In this document: piece after piece, positions 55,702 through 64,000 of the stretch
Layout: each line of letters begins with the position of its first letter
Numbering within the stretch: position 1 is the first letter of the stretch
NCBI GenBank assembly: GCA_942159475.1
Contig: OW804094.1
Span: forward strand, 8,749,555-8,813,554
Length of the DNA stretch: 64,000 nucleotides
Origin: Sthenelais limicola
Lineage: Eukaryota > Annelida > Polychaeta > Phyllodocida > Sigalionidae
Direction: 5' to 3'
Translations under genes and position numbers: made by a program
The notes under the pieces: model-generated
Seen by the model: only the letters and a program-made list of their open reading frames with translations
Told to the model about the DNA's origin: nothing
Database searches by the model: none

Positions 55702-56873
55702 AATTGTGGTATTATGGCTTATGCATGGAAAAGCCACATTTTCCTTTAATTCTGATGTGTCAACATGTTTTAAAGTGATATTTTTATTTATGTCATTTGT
55801 CTTTTAACTATCTGCGAACTGAAATCTTATGTATGTATTGCTTGTTCTTTTAGAAGAGGCGCAAACTTTCGAAAAATTCTTGTTTACGTAGAATATAGAT
55901 ATGTGTAACATGGAATATTGTTAACATTGTAGTACTTATCAGGTAAATTTGATTTATCTTCATGCAATTAATGAAGTTAATGCGCTAAATATGTATATCT
56001 TGATTGGAGATGAGACATATAACATTTGTGAAATTGTGTTAAATAAACATGTTTAAACAAAAAATGTTCATTGTGTTCTATTCACAAGATGTCTTTGTGG
56101 GAATGTTTTCATCTTTAGGGTGTCTACCGTTTAAAATGGTATGAATACATAAACTACATTTAACCAATTCATACAAATACATAGAGAGAATGGAACAAGC
56201 TGCAATAATAAAAAAAATATTGGATGAGATTCGTCCACATAAGCACAATGCCGTAGGCACAGTGCTTATGAGGATGAATCAAGTCTATTAAATGTATTAT
56301 TATGATTATTGCAGGCAAGTTCCATTCTATATTTATCATATGGGCATAAAAATTGATGTGTAAAATCTGAAAAAAGTAGCCGACTTGGTGACGAAGTAGT
56401 TCATATAGTATGCGTGCTATATTAATATTTTTATAGCACCCCACTAACAGCACCTCTCATATGGAATGCGCATATAATATCAATATTCATGGTACAGATA
56501 TATGGTTCTAGAATTATACATGCCTTTGAAATGTGGCGGTTTACGTTTACTGGTGACGTCACTGACCCACTTTGTCTAATTGGTTCCCGTACTGGGGACA
56601 TATGTAAACAAACATAGAGCTTACAACAGTTTAATTTGTCGAAGTGAGTGAGTGAGTGATGGTTGCTTAATGCCACGGCGACATTAATAATAATGTACCT
56701 GCTTAGAAAGTATTCATAGTAAGGCATAGTGTTTCGTCTTTAATGATGCATCGTCGTTGTGACCAAAAGTGTACATGTACTTGTGGCATCTACTACTTGT
56801 TAGCTAGGTCTTAGTACTCACAGCACATCATAAGTAGGACACATGAGAAGGAAGAACCTGCAGTAGGATATAT
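55702..56873. other. Non-coding stretch with a family A fragment at 56070-56170
   Basis: TCTATTCACAAGATGTCTTT and ATGGTATGAATACATAAACT are family A interior without ends. No gene is recognised; frames of 60-98 codons show no domain. Confidence 0.45.
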
Positions 56874-57108
56874 GGGTGAAATTTCCAGAAAATGCACAAT
56901 TCACTTTCAGAAACTCTCCCAAATAACCCGAATTTAATACAAAGATGAGACTCAAAACACAATTCAACATAACCAAACACATCCTTTGAATTAACTCGAT
57001 GCCAACTACACTCAAATATACCTGGTATTTATCATTTTCTAGCCTAATTTAGCAGAATTTCATGAATGTGTAGAGCTGCCAATTGTACATCTTCTGGCAA
57101 TCTGACCC
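56874..57108 (-). mobile_element. MITE family B copy
   Basis: GGGTGAAATTTCCAGAAAAT and CATCTTCTGGCAATCTGACC, C. Confidence 0.9.
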
Positions 57109-57134
57109 ACCTATAAATGTTTTTATCCCTTTAC

Positions 57135-57348
57135 ATAAAGAGCCTCTCAAATAGCCTGAATTTAATACACAAATGAGACTCAAAATACCATTAAACATAA
57201 CCAAACACATGCTTTGATTCAAAACAATCCCAAATGTATACCCGAACATACCCAGATAAAACCAATATTTATCATTTTTCTGTCGAATTTAGCAGAATTT
57301 ACTTAATGTGTAGAGCTGACAATTGTACATTGTCTGGTGACCTGACCC
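57135..57348 (-). mobile_element. MITE family B, left end missing
   Basis: AGCCTCTCAAATAGCCTGAA through ACATTGTCTGGTGACCTGAC, CC; the outer left end is replaced by unrelated sequence (TTACATAAAG), which reappears at 57439. Confidence 0.75.
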
Positions 57349-57569
57349 TGTTATTCAGGTCTTGGTACACAAAGCACGTCCTTAGTAAGACACATGAGGA
57401 GGAAGGAACTGCGGTGGCAGACATGTTTTTATCCTTCTACATAAAGAGCCTTAATGGTTTGCCGTAACATGTCTATTCACATACAGTTGTTGAATGATGC
57501 ACTTATCTGCTACTTTCATGACCATGTAAAAGCAGGGTAAAGGCAGAGGTAAATATAAACTTTGTATAT

Positions 57570-57804
57570 GGGTCAGATTTTCAGAAAATGTACAATTCGC
57601 CTTCACCAATCCTCTCAAACAACCCACATTTAAGACAGGAATAAGCATCAAAATGCAGTTTAACATAACAAAACAGATACTTTAAATCAGTGTGATACCA
57701 AATATACTGAAATATCCCTGGTATTCATCATTTTTCAGTCTAATTTAGCAGAATTTCCTAAATGTGTGGAGCTGCCAATTGTACATTGTCTGAAAATCTG
57801 ACCC
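57570..57804 (-). mobile_element. MITE family B copy, TSD ATAT
   Basis: GGGTCAGATTTTCAGAAAAT and CATTGTCTGAAAATCTGACC, C. ATAT at 57566-57569 and 57805-57808. Confidence 0.94.
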
Positions 57805-57808
57805 ATAT

Positions 57809-58443
57809 TATGAAGGCTACAAACCGACCTCGTCATTCAAGGGATTACTTTTTATCAACTAAAGGCCTCTTCTGTCCAATATCACCAGAGGAATTGTTAT
57901 TAGAATAACGAAAATATTCCACCTTCCATTCTGGATAGAGTATTTATATTTTTTAAGGTTTTTCCTTGTTCTTGTGTTCGTACTGGGAAACCTTATATAG
58001 GTTTCAGTTTTTGCCTGCTGTAGAAACGTCTGCGTTTAAGGTATAAATAGAAAACACAACTCAGCATCCTGTCACCTGAATTTCAGACATATTCACGTAA
58101 ACATCGCAGGGATTTTATGCTCCCAGGAGGTAGATGGGAGGGCAAGTAAATCGTAGGCCTAGCCCAAAAATGAGGTCTTTTTATTTATGCAACGTTAGTA
58201 ATGTGCGTTGTACTTCTGAGTGCTTGACAACGCTTTTTCGCAAGCCAAGTCAACAGCACGTGGAACATTATTCGAGTCTAGGAGGATAGATGCAGGGTTA
58301 TGGTATGATCTATACATCGGGAGAAACCGGTTTTACCTTGGTCTACACCAGAATTTCTTGTTAATTATTTGTTATTTTACTTAAGTCAATGGGTAGGTGG
58401 GGGGAGAGGTGTTACGTAAACTTCATATATTCCAGCTCCTAAT
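57809..58443. other. Non-coding stretch, nothing recognised
   Basis: No gene or repeat end that I can support. Confidence 0.5.
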
Positions 58444-58627
58444 AGGGTGACTCCACTAGAGAGAAAAACGGCGCCGACAAATTTTGTTGTTGCCCACTAA
58501 TTTGTTGCAATAAATGTCCATACAGAAACATCGGTTACCAGAGAATGTGGCAACACATCTGACACTCCTCCATTTGCGTTTTCATTGCAAACATGAACCG
58601 CCGTTTTTCCTCTAGTGGAGTTCCGCT
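58444..58627. mobile_element. MITE family H, copy 2
   Basis: AGGGTGACTCCACTAGAGAG and CCTCTAGTGGAGTTCCGCT are inverted ends, followed inward by AAAACGGCG and CGCCGTTTTT-like arms. Confidence 0.72.
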
Positions 58628-58851
58628 ATAAAAGGATAGGAATTACATTAGATGATACCTTCTTGGTATTTTTGATGAAGGAGTAAATATTTTAGAGTCT
58701 CTTCAGGCTCTTCATATCAAGATTTCTTAGATGGGGAACTAAGTTAGTCCAACATCTCGTTGTCAGGTACTCAAGACTATTCTTATCGCGGTGCCTAGTA
58801 ATAACATATGTTGTCCCTCAGGTAAATATTTTCACTCACCAGAATATAAAT

Positions 58852-59238
58852 AAATCCGTTTTAGGAAAATGAGTCATAAGTCGCAAAATATGGATTTTGA
58901 GATATCACTATCTTTGAAAAGAGGAGATCAACCTGATTCTAATGAATGTAAACATTAAGGACATCTAATAAGTGCTTTTATCTTTTTAGTTAGATATCTT
59001 TATTTTTGAAAAAAAGTTTGCAATATTTCTGGCTGGATAATTACCAGTAAAGTAGCTAAATATACTCAATGGGATGATCTAAGAAACGCACTGATATAAT
59101 TAATAAACAGTCTTGAAATACAACCACAAGGACTAGACACTCCAAAAATGAGAATATTCCAGCAAAGAGATCTTGTAAGTAAACAACTTTGAAAAACACC
59201 AATTTTGCAACTTGCAACTCGAAGATGAAACACATCAC
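58852..59238 (-). mobile_element. MITE family A copy, eroded ends
   Basis: ATCCGTTTTAGGAAAATGAG starts it and GAAACACATCAC closes it after a degraded inner terminus (TTGCAACTTGCAACTC). Confidence 0.85.
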
Positions 59239-60174
59239 TAATGATACACATACCAGCCTCCTGATGGCATTTTAGAAAAGCATATGACAGAAAGTATCTA
59301 TTTCAAAAGAAGGCCCTTTGAAAGAGATACTGCTACTTAAGAAGTATATTTACTTGTGTCAGCATAAATAGATAAAACCTACAAAACCCTTTCCACTCAT
59401 AATTATGGTTAGAAAAGTGATTACATTTCGTTTGAGTTCGTTGACATACACGCTGATGGGCTGTTTGTTGTAACATGAGTTCAGTAAAGTATACTCTATG
59501 TCTCCTATGTCTATAAAGGGTAAATGTACAAAAACATCTCATTAGAAGCTCCCTCTCTTCAAAGGATATAAATATGGAGGGATGTATATAGTTCGTAAAG
59601 GGACTTGCAGGGCTCATTATCTAAATCACTCTCAGCTAACGTCGTTCAAAAACTGAACATTTTTCTTTGCAGATGTATGGTAATCTGCCAATGAAGCTAT
59701 TGGGTAGATAAACATCCATCATTGATTAGAATTTGATTTCTGGGGGGAGGTGAACCCGTCCATGTGGCATCTGATATCATTGCAGTTGATGTTTAATCTC
59801 AGATCAATCAGCAGGACAGATCAGCAGGACAGTCTGGCTTTAAGATCAAATCTCTGATTATATCATTATCTCACTAAGTATCTTGTCTTGCTTCCCTAAT
59901 AATACATCACCAACTCTCCATGGCTGTGTTATGTAACACCTCTGCCCACCTCTGCCTATAAGACTGTCAACTGTCTGTCCAATTACCATATAACCTCTAA
60001 TAAAAGTGCTACATCAGTAAGAGTCAGGGTATTATATTTTAAAACGTGACAACAATTGTCACTTGACCATGGGTTACATGTACCTGAAATCTGCCAACGT
60101 TTCTATTGGAAACGGAAATTAATTGAATCAAGCTGACACAACAGTAATACAATAATAAAATATCAACTGCAACT
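59239..60174. other. Non-coding stretch, nothing recognised
   Basis: Frames up to 94 codons without recognisable domains; GATCAGCAGGACAG is locally doubled at 59805-59835. Confidence 0.45.
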
Positions 60175-60390
60175 TGTCTACTTTTTGTTCCATTTTTTCC
60201 AACCTATCTAAAAGTCATTTGACCAAAATTTTAGAGGATGTTGTCTGGTTATTATTGTGATGTGGCCTTTAAACGTGCTTATTTGTATTTGGAGGACATG
60301 GCCAATGCCTTTCCAGTGGAGACTTCACTTATTATCGCTCACTGGCGACCGTTTTTGCTCAGACTAAAACTTGTTTTTGTCATTTTCTCG
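60175..60390 (-). repeat. Interspersed repeat family I, minus strand
   Basis: GAGACTTCACTTATTATCGC and TCACTGGCGACCGTTTTTGC match family I in reverse. Confidence 0.6.
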
Positions 60391-60897
60391 CCATTTATCA
60401 TATCCCATGATCTGTTGAATCTCCTATATTTGGACCTCATAAAACAGCTTAATTAACTCCTTTTAAAAAAATATAATTGGGTGTTTATTTCTTGTTATTT
60501 CAGGTTGTTGAAACTTTGTAACCAATTATAAAGTCAAAACAAGAATCAAGGCAGTTGGCAGAAGAACTGATTATCCAGGAAAACTGGTTACTCAGAAGTT
60601 GGATAACCTATTTGTAGAAACATCATCAAATAAAAGAATTCATGAATTGAATTTCTACTTCAGATGTTGTCTCACTTCAGGTAGGGGGTTTTATCAAATG
60701 AATAAGTTGGTCAGAACCCATAGTAAAACATGGAAAATATTATTATCATTCAGTTTTAGAATGAAACTTTGAATTAGTTTCTCAGCAGAATCTCCCAGTG
60801 GAGAATGGAAAATTGGAGCAGGCACGCCTATTCCATGCCTTCACTAGCGGACATCTGGGGTTAGAGCAGCGTAAATGTTAATTAATAAAGTTATCAT
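60391..60897. other. Non-coding stretch
   Basis: Nothing recognised except GAGCAGCGTAAATGTTAATT at 60865, which is repeated beyond the next MITE. Confidence 0.45.
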
Positions 60898-61306
60898 GTG
60901 ATGTGTTTTAGGAAAATTAGTCATAAGTCGCAAAAATCAATTTTGAGATATCACCATATTTGAAAAGATGAGATCAAGCTGATTATAATGATAGTAAACA
61001 GTCTAATAATCTAATAAGTATTTCTAGATTTAAGTTTGATATTTTCGTTTTTGAAAAAAAAGTTTCCAATATTTCTGGGGGTCAATAAACAGTAAAGTAA
61101 CTAAATGTTGTCCATATGAGAACCTTTAAACCGAAAGGATATATATATTACATAGATTGTCCCGGAATTTGATACATCTATTGATGTCACTATAAGTGAT
61201 AAACTCCCTAAAATTCAGAACATTCCAATAAAGTGATCTTGTACAAAAAACACTTTGAAAAATATCAATTTTGCGACTTGTGGCTCATTTTCCTGGAACA
61301 CATCAT
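60898..61306 (-). mobile_element. MITE family A, full copy (409 bp)
   Basis: GTGATGTGTTTTAGGAAAAT and ATTTTCCTGGAACACATCAT. It lies between imperfect direct repeats of about 36 bp (60859-60895 and 61313-61349). Confidence 0.92.
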
Positions 61307-61524
61307 ATCTGTGGTTCGAGAAGCGTAAATTCTAATTAACAAAGTTATTGAATATGGAAAAGGAATTAGAATAGTTGATTCCCTCCCTCATTTCTTCCTT
61401 TCCCAAGACCTCAGCAATGATTCCCTTCATGAATGCACACAAAGATAATTATGTTGCTTAATGAGAATTCATCATCAAGCAGTCGCAGTGGCTGGAAGAG
61501 GAATTCTTATTGATGCAACTCGAT

Positions 61525-61898
61525 TTCACATTTGTTTATTTTTGTTTTATTGACAAGATCTCTGTATTGAAATGTTCTGATATTCATGGAGTTTGGTACC
61601 TTTAGTCATATAAATCCATGTACCAAATTTCAGGACAGTGAAGTTAATATGTCCTTGCGTTTCAAAGGTTTTTGTATGGAGGGTTTTTAGTTACTTAACT
61701 GGTAATTGCCCACCCATAAATATTGCAAATTTGTTTTTTAACACAAATAATATTATATCAATCTTGAAATATATAAATACGTGTTAGTTCCCTACTGTTT
61801 ACTACCATTGGAATCCGCTTGATCTCCTCTTTTTAAATATATTGATATCTCAAAATTCATTTTTTGCGACTTGTTACTCATTTTCCTGAATTATAACT
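61525..61898 (+). mobile_element. MITE family A, left terminus lost
   Basis: The interior from TATTGACAAGATCTCTGTAT to TTTTTGCGACTTGTTACTCA, TTTTCCTGAA is present; both outermost ends are gone. Confidence 0.75.
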
Positions 61899-61980
61899 GC
61901 CATAATTGTTGTTTTCTTGATATCTCTATTTTAAAGATATTTGCTGTTCGGTCAGTCCTTTATGATATTAATATAATATT

Positions 61981-62070
61981 GTGATGTGTTTCAGGAAAAT
62001 GAGTCATAAGTCGCAAAATTTATATCTTTAAAAGTGATTTTATCACAAGATCTCCTTATTGAAATCTTAT
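61981..62070 (+). mobile_element. MITE family A, left-end fragment
   Basis: GTGATGTGTTTCAGGAAAAT, then GAGTCATAAGTCGCAAAA, and about 50 bp of interior. Confidence 0.75.
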
Positions 62071-62162
62071 TATTCTTATTATATTATTGTTATTCAAACA
62101 TCTGGATCGCATGATTTCTTAATTCATGATGGGTGGCTCCACAAGTACTAGAGGAAGACCTC

Positions 62163-62638
62163 CATTGCTAGTCCTGGTAAAACATGTAAAAACATTGTAT
62201 CATCTTATTACTGACTAGCAAAGTACCCGTCCTCCGGACGGTCACCCTCTTTCTCTCACTGTCTCTCCCCTCCTCTCTCACTGCCTCTCCTCCTTTTTTC
62301 CCCCTGCCTCTCCCCTGTCCCTACCCGCATTCTCCTCTCACCTGCCCTATTCTCTCTTCTTCTCTTTTCGCTCTATCCTCTTGTTCCGCCCCCTATCTGA
62401 TTTCTCCCACCATGTCCCTCTGCTTCTTTGTTCTCCCCTCCCCCTCTGATCTCTGATCTCTGATCTCTCTCCCCTCACCTTCCTCTCTCTTTTTCCTCGC
62501 TCCCCCCCGCTGTGATGTCTCTCTCTCTCCCGTTCCTAGGGTCTCTCGCAGGACACATTGCTAGGGAAGGGAAGAGCGCCATTGCTAGTCTTGTCCTGGT
62601 AAAAAATGTAAAAAAAACCCATATCATCTTATTACTGA
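62163..62638. repeat. Pyrimidine-rich element between imperfect direct repeats
   Basis: CATTGCTAGTCCTGGTAAAA and ATCATCTTATTACTGA (62163-62213) recur at 62579-62638. Between is CTAGCAAAGTACCCGTCCTC, CGGACGG and a CT-rich tract to about 62530. Function unknown. Confidence 0.55.
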
Positions 62639-62765
62639 TGATAGCATATTATATCTTGAACCAGAGGTAAATCTTAATCTTGAAAAATCTATAATGACTT
62701 GTCTATAGTAGTTAACAGATTTGGCACGAATAGGGGACAGAATGGGATGGGGTAGGTGGGTAACC

Positions 62766-63097
62766 GTGATGTGTTGCAAGGAAATGAGTCATAAGTCACA
62801 AATAAGATATTTAAAGATCTCTTTGATGGAAAGTTCTCATTCTTTGAGAGTTTGTATTAAATATATCCTTGCATTTAGAAGGTGATCCTATGCAGTACAT
62901 TTTATCAATTTAATAGTAATTGTCCACCCGGTAGTTTTGCAAACATAAATCAAATATAAAATATAGAAACCCTCCTTTCCTTGATGTCCTTAATGTTTAC
63001 CATCATTGCACTCCACTTAATCTCATCTTTCAAAATATGATGATATCTCAAAATCAAATTTTTGCGATTTGTGACTCATTTTGCTTTAACACATCAC
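62766..63097 (+). mobile_element. MITE family A, internally deleted (332 bp)
   Basis: GTGATGTGTTGCAAGGAAAT and ATTTTGCTTTAACACATCAC. Part of the left interior is missing. Confidence 0.88.
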
Positions 63098-63189
63098 AGG
63101 TGATACTTTTAACTACCCTTATTAAGTGTTTTCCCATTACACATCACATATGTATACATTAAAAGCAATAGAAAAAAACCACTTTAAAT

Positions 63190-63468
63190 CTGGGCTGTGT
63201 TCCATAAAGGGAGATACATAATATTGCCTCTCCATCGACTAATGTGAGACACACAACAAATTGTGCGTATTTGTTAATTGGGTTGTGTCCTAAGTCTCAA
63301 TATTGTGTCTCCACTTGCAAGTTATCTAGCAATTTAATTCACGCAATATAGACGCAATATCACCCAATACTACCTTGACCAATTTAAGACGCACAATTGT
63401 TTGGGGGTCCTATATTAGTCGATTAGAAATGCACTATTGTTTGTCTGCCTTTATGTGACGCATCCCAG
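63190..63468. mobile_element. MITE-like element with CTGGG(C/A)TG ends
   Basis: CTGGGCTGTGTTCCATAAAG and CTTTATGTGACGCATCCCAG are imperfect inverted ends (about 16 of 20 match by eye). Interior has several CACAATT / AATTGTG words. Single copy in the window. Confidence 0.5.
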
Positions 63469-63543
63469 ATACATTAAGATTACCATAACAAAGGGTGGCA
63501 GTGATTGGCAACACTAACTCTAACCCCTTCTCATTCATATTAT

Positions 63544-63777
63544 GGGTCAGATTGTCAGAAAATGTACAATTCACCTTCACCAATTCTTTCTAATAACCTA
63601 AATTTAAGTGACAAATTACGTTCAAAATGCAGTTTAACACAATGAAAGAGATATTTCTAATCAACACGATGCCAAAGATACTCTGATACCCCATTATTTA
63701 TAATTTTTCTGTCTAATTTAACAGAAGTTACCAAATTTGTAGTGCTCCCGATTGTGCATTTTCTGAAAATCTGACCC
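63544..63777 (-). mobile_element. MITE family B copy, TSD TTAT
   Basis: GGGTCAGATTGTCAGAAAAT and ATTTTCTGAAAATCTGACCC, flanked by TTAT at 63540-63543 and 63778-63781. Confidence 0.94.
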
Positions 63778-64000
63778 TTATGCGCTTATGGCCCATAAAG
63801 GCAAATCAGGCTGGATTCTAAGCATCTTTATCTGATTCTCAACTAATCTATTAAGTGCAATCGGGACGTGCCATTTCAAGGCACATTAAATATACTTTCT
63901 TAATTTGACAAGATCTGCATTTTCCTTAATCTTTTGGAAAATGGGATTGGGGTTGTGTTAATGCAATTGTCCTTATTGACGGTTATTTGTGCCTGCAATC

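Overview
The window looks like intergenic sequence from an animal nuclear genome. It is AT-rich, full of homopolymer runs, microsatellites, tRNA-derived repeats, non-LTR retrotransposon remnants and very many short inverted-repeat DNA elements (MITEs). It contains one convincing protein gene, a class A GPCR of the neuropeptide F/Y receptor type on the minus strand at 49557-51065. Receptor type and repeat landscape fit a marine invertebrate, perhaps an ambulacrarian (echinoderm or hemichordate), but the phylum is a low-confidence guess. There are no operons, no bacterial genes and no CRISPR array.

Layout. 1-6.4 kb: MITE fragments, a 101-bp tandem repeat and two copies of a G/C-run element end. 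6.9-15.4 kb: arrays built on a GCTACT core, namely a 12-mer array at 7 kb, 12-mer plus 10-mer arrays at 10.7-11.1 kb and a 2-kb decamer array at 13.4-15.3 kb. Between them lie a large inverted-repeat element (11.3-12.1 kb) and a long hairpin element (12.35-12.8 kb). 16-30 kb: dense nested MITEs. 30-39 kb: a tRNA-like SINE, 3' ends of retrotransposons, a truncated LINE sitting inside a MITE terminus and a second copy of the hairpin element. 39.6-42.5 kb: a 2.85-kb non-coding element with short inverted ends, carrying about 14 dispersed copies of a TACCGGGCATCCC-like motif. 42.5-49.4 kb: MITEs, one holding a tRNA-like sequence. 49.5-51.1 kb: the GPCR. 51-64 kb: more MITEs and unremarkable AT-rich DNA.

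Two MITE families dominate. Family A has ends GTGATGTGTTTCAGG and is about 405 bp long. Family B has ends GGGTCAGATTTTCAG and is about 235 bp long. Many copies of both are flanked by identical 4-bp A/T-rich direct repeats (AAAT, ATAT, ATTT, AATT, ATCT, TTAT), which I read as target-site duplications. Other families (C, D and smaller ones) are flanked by TA. No transposase gene is visible, so all appear non-autonomous here. Family names A to Q are local labels of mine, not database names.

The strongest candidates for something undescribed are (1) the motif-studded element at 39629-42475, (2) the hairpin element pair whose arms differ between copies while staying complementary within each copy, and (3) MITE copies whose two ends carry the same arm type, one with a tRNA-like sequence inside. 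All readings were by eye, so element borders are good to a few bases where both ends are clear and only approximate for fragments.
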